Notes under the pieces: generated by a model
Told to the model about the DNA's origin: nothing
The model's input: the letters and a program-made list of their open reading frames with translations, nothing else
Databases searched by the model: none
In this document: piece after piece, positions 8,409 to 16,710 of the stretch
Layout of the letters: each line of letters opens with the position of its first letter
Numbering within the stretch: the stretch's first letter is position 1
DNA from: Salinigranum rubrum
GTDB taxonomy: Archaea > Halobacteriota > Halobacteria > Halobacteriales > Haloferacaceae
Reading direction: 5' to 3'
Assembly (NCBI RefSeq): GCF_002906575.1
Contig: NZ_CP026309.1
Coordinates: 3,472,001-3,536,000 of the forward strand
DNA: 64,000 nucleotides
Program-made: the position numbers and the translations under genes

Positions 8409-8834
8409 CTACGAGTCGCGGCGGAGGAGTTTGGGCAGTCTGACCCGTTCGAGGTCGTCGACGTCGTATTCGAGGAGGCCCGCGCGGGTGACGGCGTCGG
8501 GAACGCTCCCTTTCGGCTTGCGGTCGTCGACGTCGTCGCGTGGGGACGGCGGGGGCGTCGCCCCCTCGGTGTCGACGAGCGCGTCCCAGACCTCCTGGGA
8601 GCCGTCGAACTCACGGCGGTTGTTCTTCGCGCGCTGTTGGCCCTCCTTGAACGAGAGTTCGAGGACGCTGCGCCGGTAGGCCGTCGACGCCTGCCGCATG
8701 ATGCGTGTGTACTCGTCGGGGTGGCGCTCGCCGAGCACCGCGGCGACGCCGAGGGCGTACATCCGCTTGAGCGCCTCCTCCTCGGAGAGTCGCTTCCAGT
8801 CGAAGCCGAACGCCTCCTCGTACATGTCGGTCAC
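8409..8834 (-). CDS. Conserved hypothetical partner of the KaiC-like ATPase
   Basis: This 141-residue acidic protein is translated with the upstream ATPase: its ATG overlaps the stop of that gene by 4 bases (ATGA at 8831-8834). The N-terminal two thirds look helical (FDWKRLSEEEALKRMYALGVAAVLGERHPDEYTRIM), followed by an acidic proline-rich linker and a basic tail (RVRLPKLLRRDS). I do not recognise a named family. The coupling suggests a stoichiometric partner or regulator of the ATPase. Confidence 0.7.
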   Translation of the reverse strand: MTDMYEEAFGFDWKRLSEEEALKRMYALGVAAVLGERHPDEYTRIMRQASTAYRRSVLELSFKEGQQRAKNNRREFDGSQEVWDALVDTEGATPPPSPRDDVDDRKPKGSVPDAVTRAGLLEYDVDDLERVRLPKLLRRDS

Positions 8835-9535
8835 GTCTCGACTGTGGTCGAGGGGTCGACCACGAGTCCACCCTCGGTGAACTCGACGGAGCGGATGTCA
8901 CAGTCGATGTTGGTCCCCCGCATCTTGATCACCTGAACGCCGCGCGTCATGCCGCCGGCCTCCAGGTAGTTGTGGAAGAACACCACCCCGTGGGCGAGGT
9001 AGTGCTCGTCCGAGTAGGAGGACGGGTCGGTCATCTCCGAGATGAGAAGTGTCGTCGCGTCGCCCTGCTTCAGGGCGGTGAGAAAGCGCGTCATCTCCTC
9101 GGAGCCGTTGGCGAAGAAGAGCCGAAGGAGCATCGTCGAGTCGATGATGAGTCGGTCGACGTTGCGGGAGTTGACGAACGCGACGATCTTGTCGGTGAGC
9201 GACTTGACGCTCGAGGAGCCGCCGCCCTGCGAGAACTGGTTGAGCACGTGTTTCCCCTTCGGGCTCACCAGGTTGAGGAAGCGGAAGTTGTCCGAGTCGG
9301 TGAGCGTCTCGAAGCCGAACGTGTAGCTCGACATGTCGTTCACCAACTCCTCGCGCGTCTCGTGCATCGTGATGTACATGCACTGTTCGCCGTTGCGAAG
9401 GCCCTCGGCCACGAACTGCGCAGTAAAGGTCGTCTTGCCGCTGCCAGGCGGTCCGCTCAACACGTACAGTCGTTCGGGGAGGAAGCCGCCTCCGATGAGG
9501 TCGTCGAACCCGCTCACGCCACTCCGGATTCTCAT
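8831..9535 (-). CDS. KaiC/RAD55-like RecA-superfamily ATPase
   Basis: This single-domain RecA-fold ATPase of about 234 residues has Walker A GPPGSGKTT at about residues 28-36 and a Walker B-like strand RLIIDSTMLL. It matches the archaeal KaiC/GvpD/RAD55-like ATPases, which often act in signalling or gene regulation rather than recombination. It lacks a second KaiC domain. The start MRIRSGVSGFDDL is chosen because homologous domains begin there; an ATG nine codons upstream (9562) is possible. It forms an operon with the 141-residue partner downstream. Confidence 0.78.
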   Translation of the reverse strand: MRIRSGVSGFDDLIGGGFLPERLYVLSGPPGSGKTTFTAQFVAEGLRNGEQCMYITMHETREELVNDMSSYTFGFETLTDSDNFRFLNLVSPKGKHVLNQFSQGGGSSSVKSLTDKIVAFVNSRNVDRLIIDSTMLLRLFFANGSEEMTRFLTALKQGDATTLLISEMTDPSSYSDEHYLAHGVVFFHNYLEAGGMTRGVQVIKMRGTNIDCDIRSVEFTEGGLVVDPSTTVET

Positions 9536-9668
9536 AAGAGAACTCACACGACAGTCGTTCATAACGGTTGTCCACCAGATATCATCGTCGATAACAGAAG
9601 AAGAGGCGTAAAACCGACAGACTACAGCCGAATACGAAACGGACCGTACCGTCGAATATCCGAATTGG

Positions 9669-10463
9669 TCACTCTGGATACAGTTCTTCTTCGACCTCGA
9701 TGGCGTCGATGCGGGCCACCTCCCGCTCGTCGAGTGTGAGGTCGGCCGCAGCGAGGTTCGCGCGGAGGTGCTCGCGTGAGGACGCTTTCGGGACGACGGC
9801 GAGTCCCTTCGCGCGGAGCCACGCGATGCTCACGGCGGCGGGCGAGACGTCGCGTGCTTCGGCGATTGCGACGACGGGGTCGAGGTCGAACACCCGGCCG
9901 CCGGCCAGCGGCGAGTACCCCACGACAGCGTAGTCGTGTTCGCGGGCGTCGTCGAGGAGCGCGGGCCGGCGGAACAGCGGGTGGTACTCCGTCTGGTGGG
10001 CGACGAGAGGGGCGGCGAGGTGCCGTCGAGCGACTTCCAGTTGGTCGACCGTGAAGTTGCTCACGCCGACGTGGTCGACGAGGCCGTCGTCGCGAACCCC
10101 GTCGAAGAGGGGCAGCGTCGTCTCGGGACGGTACGGGCCGCGCGGTCGGTGGAGATAGAGGAGGTCGATGGTGTCGACGCCGAGCTTCTCGCGGGAGGTC
10201 TCGACAGACTCTCTGAACCGTTCGGCGCGAAGTTCGTCGACCCACACCTTCGTCGCCACCAGCACCTCGTCGCGGTCGACGACGCCCCGGTCGAGCGCGT
10301 CCCGGAGTCCGTCGCCGACGACGGCCTCGTTCTCGTATATCTGGGCCGTGTCGAGGTGGCGGTAGCCGAGTTCGAGCGCCGTCGCGACCGTTTCGCGCCC
10401 CGAACCGCCCGCGAGCCCCATCGTCCCGAGCCCCACCGGGGGGACGACGTCGGAGAACGTCAC
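9669..10463 (-). CDS. Aldo/keto reductase (2,5-diketo-gluconate reductase type)
   Basis: The 264-residue AKR has the catalytic residues in YRHLDTAQIYENE (Asp, Tyr), VATKVW (Lys) and YLHRPRG (His). The NADP-binding end is VVPKASSREHLRANL. It is a short AKR of the DkgA/B-like type that reduces aldehydes or ketones. The GTG start at 10463 overlaps the stop of the upstream HAD gene as GTGA, so the two are translationally coupled. An open frame upstream of this start is antisense or overlapping noise within the HAD gene. Confidence 0.87.
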   Translation of the reverse strand: MTFSDVVPPVGLGTMGLAGGSGRETVATALELGYRHLDTAQIYENEAVVGDGLRDALDRGVVDRDEVLVATKVWVDELRAERFRESVETSREKLGVDTIDLLYLHRPRGPYRPETTLPLFDGVRDDGLVDHVGVSNFTVDQLEVARRHLAAPLVAHQTEYHPLFRRPALLDDAREHDYAVVGYSPLAGGRVFDLDPVVAIAEARDVSPAAVSIAWLRAKGLAVVPKASSREHLRANLAAADLTLDEREVARIDAIEVEEELYPE

Positions 10464-11155
10464 CGCGCCGCCTCCGAGCGCGTTGGCACCCGGTCGAGCG
10501 CCAGGAGTTCGTCGAGCGTCTCGACCTCGTAGGTCGGCGGCGTCTCGACGGTGTGGTCCCGTCGATGAGGGCGGCGAACGAACGCCGTGTCGCAGCCGGC
10601 CCGGTCGCCGGCGACCACGTCGACCCAGGTGTCGCCGACGAACAGCGTTCGGTCGGCGTCGACGGCCAGGTCGTCGAGCGCGCGTTCGACGTAGTGGGTG
10701 GCGGGCTTCTTCAACTCGATGCTCTCCGGTACCGGCTCTCGCCCGAGAACCGTCCGGAACCACGAGTCGACGGAGAAGTGTTCGAAGAGGAAGTCGAGCG
10801 TCGCCTGCTGGTTCGAACTCACGACGCCCCGGGGGAGGTCGATGGCCTCGACGGCGGCGACGTCGTCGTAGAGGCGCTTCTCGCCCCGATGGACCGCGTC
10901 GATCTGTGCCCGCGAGGACAGTTCGTCGCGGGTTCGCCAGAACTCGGCGGGGGAGAGGTCGTAGCGGTCACAGACGGCCGCGAGGTCCTCGGGCGAGACG
11001 CCGACGGTCATCCGGTCGACGTCCGCGGGGGAGGCGTCGACGTCGAAGGCGGCGAACGCCTCCTCGGCGGCGCCGCGGAGCACGGACCGGTCGACGAGCG
11101 TCGTCAGGACGCCGTCGTTGTCGAACACCACCGCGTCGTAGGTGTCGGAGGTCAC
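10460..11155 (-). CDS. HAD-family hydrolase (phosphatase)
   Basis: The 231-residue HAD-superfamily enzyme has motif I DNDGVLTTL (the usual Asp nucleophile pair is preserved), motif II in GVVSSNQQ, a lysine in ELKKPATHY and motif III VGDTWVDVVAGDRAG. A helical cap lies between motifs I and II. It resembles phosphoglycolate phosphatase-like proteins; the substrate is unknown. The GTG start at 11155 (VTSDTYDAVVFDNDG) fits the domain boundary. It is coupled to the downstream aldo/keto reductase by a 4-base overlap. Confidence 0.82.
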   Translation of the reverse strand: MTSDTYDAVVFDNDGVLTTLVDRSVLRGAAEEAFAAFDVDASPADVDRMTVGVSPEDLAAVCDRYDLSPAEFWRTRDELSSRAQIDAVHRGEKRLYDDVAAVEAIDLPRGVVSSNQQATLDFLFEHFSVDSWFRTVLGREPVPESIELKKPATHYVERALDDLAVDADRTLFVGDTWVDVVAGDRAGCDTAFVRRPHRRDHTVETPPTYEVETLDELLALDRVPTRSEAAR

Positions 11156-11254
11156 GTGTGAGGAGGGGAGCGCGCGGGTAAAGAGCGTGCCGGCGGGGGG
11201 AGGAGAGCGGTGGACCCCCGGGTCGTGGGATGGGCTCGGAGGGTCGCAGGGGAG

Positions 11255-11470
11255 CGGCACAGCGGACCGAAAGACCGCGCGGTCGCCAGGGCGCTGACGC
11301 CACACCCTCCCCAGCCGATTCCTTCGCTCGTTCGCTCCGCTCACGTCGCTCAGTCATCCACTGAATCGACTCCGTCGCTTCAATCCGTCGCGTACTGCGT
11401 TCGTGATAGACCTCGCGCGCGGGCCGCGCTCACGGGTAGCGCGACGCCACGCACTACCCGCACCACGAGC
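11255..11470. repeat. Dispersed intergenic repeat (copy B) in a 404-base gap
   Basis: The gap 11156-11559 holds one arm of the dispersed repeat: GCCAGGGCGCTGACGCCACA then CCTCCCCAGCCGATT (core 11306-11320). It is followed by simple CGCTCG-type runs. A hairpin with arms CGGGTAG and CTACCCG lies at about 11433-11462. The mirror-image second arm seen in copies A and D is missing. I see no gene in this gap. Confidence 0.45.
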
Positions 11471-11559
11471 GTCGGGCGGAACTACTGACAGTCTCCACTG
11501 ACGAGGTCTCGGAACCGGTATCCACGACACATTTCACCACCCCATCCTAACGCCCGTAC

Positions 11560-12600
11560 ATGACCTCTCTGTGCATCGTCGGCGCGGGCGTCGCCGGGGC
11601 CGGCGCGGCCGACGCGCTCTCCGACACCGACATCGACGTGACCGTCCTCGAGAAGTCCCGCGGCGTCTGCGGGCGCGCGGCCACGCGGCGAAAGAACGGC
11701 TGTCGGTACGACCACGGCGCCAACTACGTCAAGGACCCCGACGACCGGACGACCGAGTTCGTTCGGGGACTGGGCGAGGAGGGCCTCCTCGACGTCACAG
11801 AGCCGGTCTGGACGTTCGACGCGGCCGGGAGAATCACCGAGGGCGACTCCCGCGACGACCACAAGTTCACCTGGACGGAGGGGATGACACAACTGGCGAA
11901 GCGGCTCTTCGCCCGGACCGACGCCGAGGTGAAAAACCAGACGCGCGTCGCCGCCATCGACCGCGAGGGGGAGCGCTGGTCCGTCGTCGACACCGACGGG
12001 AACGGCTACGGCCCGTTCGACGCGCTGTTGCTCACGCCGCCGGCCCCGCAGACGGCAGCGCTCCTCTCCGACACGCGGTGGGACGACGAGCGCATCCCGC
12101 GGCTTCGGGAGGCGGTCGGGGCGGTCGACTACCGAACCATCCGAACGTACGTGCTCCACTACCCGTTCGAGCAGCAACAGCCCTGGTACGGCCTCGTCAA
12201 CGTCGACAAAGAACACGACGTCGGCTGGCTCTCCCGCGAGGAGTGCAAGGAGGGGCGCGTCCCCGACGGCGAATCGCTGCTCGTCGTACAGATGTCGCCC
12301 GAGTGGTCGACGGCCCACTACGACGACCCGCTGGACGAGTCGGTGGACGTCGTCGCCGAAAAGGTCTCGACGCTGCTCGACGACCCCGCGTTCTCGGAGC
12401 CGGACTGGTACGACGACCAGGGCTGGCGGTACGCCCTCCCCGACGAGGGAGTCTCCGACATCGTCCACGAGGCCGAAGAGGAGGGACTCTTCTTCGCGGG
12501 CGACTGGGTCGCCGGCGAGGCACGGGTCCACGCGGCGCTGTGGAACGGCATCGAGCAGGGCGAACGGGTCGGCGAGTACCTCGCAGCGTCACGGCTGTAA
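11560..12600 (+). CDS. FAD-dependent amine oxidase/renalase-like oxidoreductase
   Basis: The 346-residue flavoprotein has an N-terminal dinucleotide-binding motif (CIVGAGVAGAGAADAL), then the FAD ribose-binding VLEKSRGVCGRAATRR. The C-terminal FAD motif is GLFFAGDWVAGEARVHAALWNG. The overall pattern fits the renalase-like branch of flavin amine oxidases (NAD(P)/FAD-dependent oxidoreductases). The substrate is not predictable. It stands alone; the next gene is convergent 27 bases away. Confidence 0.82.
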   Translation: MTSLCIVGAGVAGAGAADALSDTDIDVTVLEKSRGVCGRAATRRKNGCRYDHGANYVKDPDDRTTEFVRGLGEEGLLDVTEPVWTFDAAGRITEGDSRDDHKFTWTEGMTQLAKRLFARTDAEVKNQTRVAAIDREGERWSVVDTDGNGYGPFDALLLTPPAPQTAALLSDTRWDDERIPRLREAVGAVDYRTIRTYVLHYPFEQQQPWYGLVNVDKEHDVGWLSREECKEGRVPDGESLLVVQMSPEWSTAHYDDPLDESVDVVAEKVSTLLDDPAFSEPDWYDDQGWRYALPDEGVSDIVHEAEEEGLFFAGDWVAGEARVHAALWNGIEQGERVGEYLAASRL

Positions 12601-12627
12601 CTGTACGAGACCGACCTCAACGCCGGA

Positions 12628-14370
12628 TTACTCCTCGTGAATTGCCTCGCCGCGGTGGAGTCGGGCGGCGATGGTGAACGTCTGTTCGCGCTCGCGGCGG
12701 GTGGGCGCGTGCGCGGCGAGGTAGCGCGCGACGGCGACGAGACAGGTCCGCCGCTCCGTCCCCTCGCGCCTGTCGGCCTGTGCGAACCCCGCTTCGAGCG
12801 CCTGGAACGTGTGAAAGCCCGCGTCCTCGCGGACGAGCGCGGCCCCGAGTCGGCGTTTCAGTCGGTCGGCACCGCCCGAATCGAAGACGTGCGCCGCGAG
12901 GCGGCCTGCCTCGTCGACGCGCCCCTCCCGGTCCATCGTCTCGTCCAGCGCGTCGAGGAGGTCGTCGACGTCTCTCTCGCCCCCGCGTTCGGGAATCGCC
13001 GCCGGCGGACTGTTGAGGAACCGGTCGAGGTAGACGTTGACCGCGCCGTCGAAGACGGCCCTGTAGGCGGCGTGGTCCGCACCGGAGACCCGTTCGGCGA
13101 GCGCGTGGACCGCGTTCGAGTAGGTATAGGTGTGGTGAACCGTGTTCCAGTCGGAGAACTCGTTCGCCGTCGAGAACTGCGCGACGCGCGTCGCGGCGGC
13201 CATCGCCACCGCGTCGGCGAGGTCGACCGGGGACGCGCCCGCCGCGATGGCGTCTTCGAGCACGCCGACGACCCGCTCGTGGTCGTCGGCCAGGAGCGTC
13301 TGGACGAAGTCGTCGGGTTCGACCCACTCCTGGCCGGCCCCTTCCGCGACCAGGTCGTCGAGTCGGTCGAACGCCTCGTCCAGTCGCGCCGCGAGGTCGA
13401 CGGGCTGGCGCCACGAGGAGAGTTCCTCGCTGCGTGTCGCGTCCGTGAGGCTCGTCACCAGCGAGGGGAGCACCTCGTCGGCGTGCTCCCAGCCGACGTG
13501 GTCGAGCGCCTCGCACGCCTTGTTGACGAAGTCCATCGTGTGTCCGCCGTCGAGGTAGCGGTGGTCGGTGGCGGCGGTGAGGAGCAGGCCGGCGAGCGCG
13601 TCGTCGTCGTAGCCGGCCTCGACGGCCGTCCGGAGACAGCGCTCGGTCCCGTCGTTGTCGCGGACTTCGACGGTGTCGCGGAGCCAATGGGCGAGCCGAG
13701 TTGGAGAGAGGTCCCGGTCGTCGAAGGCGTCCTGGTCGAACCGCGGCGGTTCGCCCGCGCAGTCGGCGGCGACTTCGACCAGCCCCTGATACAGCGCTCG
13801 TTTTCGATCCTCGGCCGAGAAGTCGGGCAGGACGTTCGCCATGGCCGTGAGAATCGTAAGCCCGGGACCCCAGCCGTCGGCGCGGTAGCGCGTGCCGAAC
13901 CGGACGCCCGTTCGCAGCGGGTCGGTCGGCGCGACTCCGGCATCGAGGAGGCCGATGACCGACTTGGCGACGACGAGACGGAGGTTCCGTTCGAGGCCGT
14001 CGTCGAGTCGCTCGCTCCACCGCTCGGCCGGCGGACGCTCTTCTCGGGAGTGGGGGTCGACGTAGACGACGCCGTCGTCAACGGTCACCGGGTAGGAAGG
14101 AACGTCGTCCGCCCACGGGTCGAACGTGTCGCCGCAGGAGAGCGCGAAGCGCGCGTGGTGCCAGTGACAGGTGAGGACGCCGTCGTCGACGGTCCCTCGG
14201 GCGAGCGGGAAGCCCATGTGCGGGCAGCGGTTGTCGACGGCGAACACCTCGCCCTCGTGGGCGACGACGAGGATGGCCCGGCCGTCGACACGGACGACGG
14301 CGTGCCCCGCCTCGCGGAGTTCGTCGAGCGGACCGACCTCGTGTGCGGTGGATGGGGGACTCGTACTCAT
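12628..14370 (-). CDS. Rieske [2Fe-2S] protein with long helical C-terminal domain
   Basis: The 580-residue protein begins with a compact Rieske domain. Ligands are C49-P-H51 (RCPHMGFPLARGT) and C68-HW-H71 (CHWHHARFALSCGDTFD), as in Rieske ferredoxins and dioxygenase ferredoxin components. The remaining roughly 450 residues are predicted helical with many conserved-looking His/Asp patches (ATDHRYLDGGHTMDFVNKA, WNTVHHTYTYSNAVHALAE). These might bind a metal or substrate, but I recognise no named catalytic domain. The start MSTSPPST is preferred; an upstream extension to 14487 would cross the divergent promoter. Confidence 0.75.
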   Translation of the reverse strand: MSTSPPSTAHEVGPLDELREAGHAVVRVDGRAILVVAHEGEVFAVDNRCPHMGFPLARGTVDDGVLTCHWHHARFALSCGDTFDPWADDVPSYPVTVDDGVVYVDPHSREERPPAERWSERLDDGLERNLRLVVAKSVIGLLDAGVAPTDPLRTGVRFGTRYRADGWGPGLTILTAMANVLPDFSAEDRKRALYQGLVEVAADCAGEPPRFDQDAFDDRDLSPTRLAHWLRDTVEVRDNDGTERCLRTAVEAGYDDDALAGLLLTAATDHRYLDGGHTMDFVNKACEALDHVGWEHADEVLPSLVTSLTDATRSEELSSWRQPVDLAARLDEAFDRLDDLVAEGAGQEWVEPDDFVQTLLADDHERVVGVLEDAIAAGASPVDLADAVAMAAATRVAQFSTANEFSDWNTVHHTYTYSNAVHALAERVSGADHAAYRAVFDGAVNVYLDRFLNSPPAAIPERGGERDVDDLLDALDETMDREGRVDEAGRLAAHVFDSGGADRLKRRLGAALVREDAGFHTFQALEAGFAQADRREGTERRTCLVAVARYLAAHAPTRREREQTFTIAARLHRGEAIHEE

Positions 14371-14447
14371 GGAACTCGATAGCACGCCACACGACCAAAG
14401 CGTTCTGGTGTCGAAGGGGTCCGAGAGAGTGAAAGACACGCAGACAG

Positions 14448-14475
14448 GAGGCTTATCACAGTTGACGACAACTGT
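14448..14475 (+). promoter_or_regulatory. TATA-like box and overlapping inverted repeat before PHP gene
   Basis: GCTTATCA at 14451-14458 is a good haloarchaeal TATA candidate, about 25-28 bases before the GTG start at 14481. Directly after it, 14458-14475 is a perfect 7-base inverted repeat with a 4-base spacer (ACAGTTG-ACGA-CAACTGT). Placed between the box and the transcription start, it looks like a repressor operator. The neighbouring Rieske gene is divergent and could share control. Confidence 0.5.
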
Positions 14476-14480
14476 AAGGC

Positions 14481-15254
14481 GTGTCACTCACCGTCCGCAT
14501 CGACCCGCACGTCCACTCCGAGGCCTCGTACGACGGGCACGACCCCGTCGAACTCATCCTCGAACACGCGGCGGACATCGGGCTGGACGCGGTCGTTATC
14601 ACCGATCACGACGTCATCCACGCGTCGCTCGACGCGGCCGAGCGCGCGTCGGAGTACGGACTCGTGGGGATTCCGGGCGTCGAAGTCTCGACGAAGCACG
14701 GACACCTGCTCGCGCTCGGCGTCCGAGAGCTTCCGCCCCGACGCCGACCGCTCGACGAAACTGTCGAGTGGGTCCGTGCACACGGCGGTGTCGCCATCGT
14801 TCCCCACCCCTTCCAGCGCTCCAGACACGGCGTCCGCAAGCGACACTTCACCGACGCCGACGCGGTCGAAGTGTACAACTCCTGGCTGTTCACGGGATAC
14901 AAGAACCGTCGTGCCCGGCGGTTCGCCGACAAGCAGGGCTACCCGCGCGTGGCCGGCAGCGACGCACACCACGTCGGATTCGTCGGGCGCGCGTACACCG
15001 AAATCGGACTCGACGGCCTGACGCGCGAGGAACTCACCGCCGACCACGTCCTGGACGCCATCAGAGACGGGTCGACCCGAGTCGAAGGACGACGGACGCC
15101 CGTCCGCGTCAGTACCAAACACTACACTATCGCCGCCGGGCGCAAGAGCGGGTACTACGCCAAGCGCGGCGCGGTCGCCGGTGGCCGGACCGCCGCCCGC
15201 AGTGCGCTGACGGCCGGAAGACTCCTCTACCGGCTCTCACCGCTGTCGCGGTGA
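14481..15254 (+). CDS. PHP-domain metal-dependent phosphoesterase
   Basis: The 257-residue PHP (polymerase and histidinol phosphatase) hydrolase carries the metal-binding motifs DPHVHSEASYDGHD, VITDHDV, GIPGVEVSTKHGHLLALG, IVPHPFQRSRHG and the closing SDAHHVG. The family removes phosphate from small molecules or nucleotides such as 3',5'-bisphosphates; the substrate here is unknown. The C-terminal 40 residues are basic and hydrophobic (GRKSGYYAKRGAVAGG...) and might touch the membrane. The start codon is GTG, supported by the upstream promoter. Confidence 0.83.
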   Translation: MSLTVRIDPHVHSEASYDGHDPVELILEHAADIGLDAVVITDHDVIHASLDAAERASEYGLVGIPGVEVSTKHGHLLALGVRELPPRRRPLDETVEWVRAHGGVAIVPHPFQRSRHGVRKRHFTDADAVEVYNSWLFTGYKNRRARRFADKQGYPRVAGSDAHHVGFVGRAYTEIGLDGLTREELTADHVLDAIRDGSTRVEGRRTPVRVSTKHYTIAAGRKSGYYAKRGAVAGGRTAARSALTAGRLLYRLSPLSR

Positions 15255-15465
15255 ACGAACGGACGGCCTCGTTGGACGGGTCCGTGCGTGCGGGCCGGAC
15301 AGCGAACGTGTAGCGACGCAGCGAGGCGAGCGTTCATATACGAAGACGCGACCAGCGTGGCTGTGCGCTGAGAACTGCGTGGCGCGACCAGCGGAGCGCG
15401 ACACGACGCGTCACGGCCGGGAGTGTCGTCAGTTCGCTATCGGACAGTCGGCAGGAGGCTCTCGT

Positions 15466-16575
15466 CTACTCGTCCGTCTCCGCGGACGCCACCAGTTCGT
15501 CGTACCGCGCCCCGGTCTGCTTCAGCGTCTCCGTCGAGTAGAGCCGCTCGTGCGTGAAGGGGAGGTACTCGGCCGCGAGTTCGTCGATCTTCTCGTCCAC
15601 GGCGTCGGGGTCGCGCCCGTGGATCATCGTGAAGAGGTTGTACGGCCACTCCTGTTCGGGACGACGGGGCCGGTGATAACAGAGGGTGACGTACGGGAGG
15701 CTTCCAACCGAGGTCCCACGGTCGTCGAGTTCGTCGTCCGGGACGTCCCAGACGACCATGCAGTTGGCGTCGAATCCGGTGACGACGTGGTTGACGACGC
15801 AGCCGATGCGCTTGATACAGCCGTCGGCGAGGAGGCGGTCGACGGCGGCGATGACCTCGTCGACCGGGGCGTCGATGGCGTCGGCGACGTCGCGGTACGG
15901 CGTCGAAGAGAGGGGAAAGCCGTCCTGTATCTCGACCAGTAGCGCCGCCTCCAGCGCGGTGAGGTCGCCGGTCGCGTCCTCGGAGATTCTGGTCGCAGAG
16001 ACCGTCGTCTCGGCGAGTGACTCCCGTGCTCGCGGTTCCCCCGCTCGCTCCTCCGGAGACGCGTCCGTTGGTTGCGTCTCCCGTGCGAACCGGTCGTCGT
16101 TCACCACGGGGAACTCCAGATCGATGTAGTAGTCGGTGAGCATCGGGAGGACGAGCACCTCACACCCCGTCCGGGCCTCGATGTCGGCGATGATCTCGTC
16201 GCGCTTCTCTTGTGAGCCGGCGGTGACGACGAACCACATGTTCCAGGGGTGGTCACGCCGGTAGTTGTGGTTCACCTGCCGGTACTCGTTGATGACGGCG
16301 GCGACCTCGTCGAATCGGTCCTCGGGCGCCCGAACGGCCGCGAGCGTCGACGAGCCGATGACCGGCGGGTTGAGGACGGCTCCGAACCGACGGAAGACGC
16401 CGCGCTCACGGAGAGCCCGGACGCGTTCGAGAGCCTCGTCTTCGCTCACACCGAGGACGTCGCCGACGGCGCGGAACGGCCGTTCCTCGACCGGGAAGCC
16501 GCTCTGATACTCGTCGATGAGCGTCGCGTCCACCGCGTCGAGGCCGCTCCGCCAGTCGTCGTCCAGTGCGCTCAT
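15466..16575 (-). CDS. Siroheme decarboxylase, AhbA/AhbB-type fusion (Lrp/AsnC-like)
   Basis: This 369-residue protein is two copies of the Lrp-like siroheme decarboxylase unit in one chain. Each half has a winged-helix segment followed by an AsnC-type domain. The first carries VNHNYRRDHPWNMWFV (residues 102-116) and the second LCYHRPRRPEQEWPYNLF (298-315), the substrate-site signatures of NirL/AhbB and AhbA-type proteins. The reaction converts siroheme to 12,18-didecarboxysiroheme in the alternative archaeal heme pathway. The halves are joined by an acidic linker (about 160-205). Annotation as a transcription regulator would be misleading. The window also encodes a siroheme enzyme at 47.6-49.3 kb. 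Confidence 0.85.
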   Translation of the reverse strand: MSALDDDWRSGLDAVDATLIDEYQSGFPVEERPFRAVGDVLGVSEDEALERVRALRERGVFRRFGAVLNPPVIGSSTLAAVRAPEDRFDEVAAVINEYRQVNHNYRRDHPWNMWFVVTAGSQEKRDEIIADIEARTGCEVLVLPMLTDYYIDLEFPVVNDDRFARETQPTDASPEERAGEPRARESLAETTVSATRISEDATGDLTALEAALLVEIQDGFPLSSTPYRDVADAIDAPVDEVIAAVDRLLADGCIKRIGCVVNHVVTGFDANCMVVWDVPDDELDDRGTSVGSLPYVTLCYHRPRRPEQEWPYNLFTMIHGRDPDAVDEKIDELAAEYLPFTHERLYSTETLKQTGARYDELVASAETDE

Positions 16576-16710
16576 TGGGCCGGCTTAGGAGGCGGGAAGC
16601 CTATCGCTTTCGCTCCTCGCCCTCGTCGGACCGCCTCGCTCGCCCCCGCCGCGTCACCGGAATGGACGGGTATCTCGGACACCCCCCACCAACCCATTGA
16701 CTTTAGTACC

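Noticed and set aside
12637-14382. A 581-codon plus-strand frame antisense to the Rieske protein
   Set aside because: The Rieske frame has complete metal motifs; the opposite frame has only low-complexity Val/Glu/Arg text.
15466-16575. Lrp/AsnC transcription regulator
   Set aside because: The HNYRRDHPWN and CYHRPRRP motifs are those of siroheme decarboxylase, not of DNA-binding Lrp proteins, and the protein is a duplicated chain.
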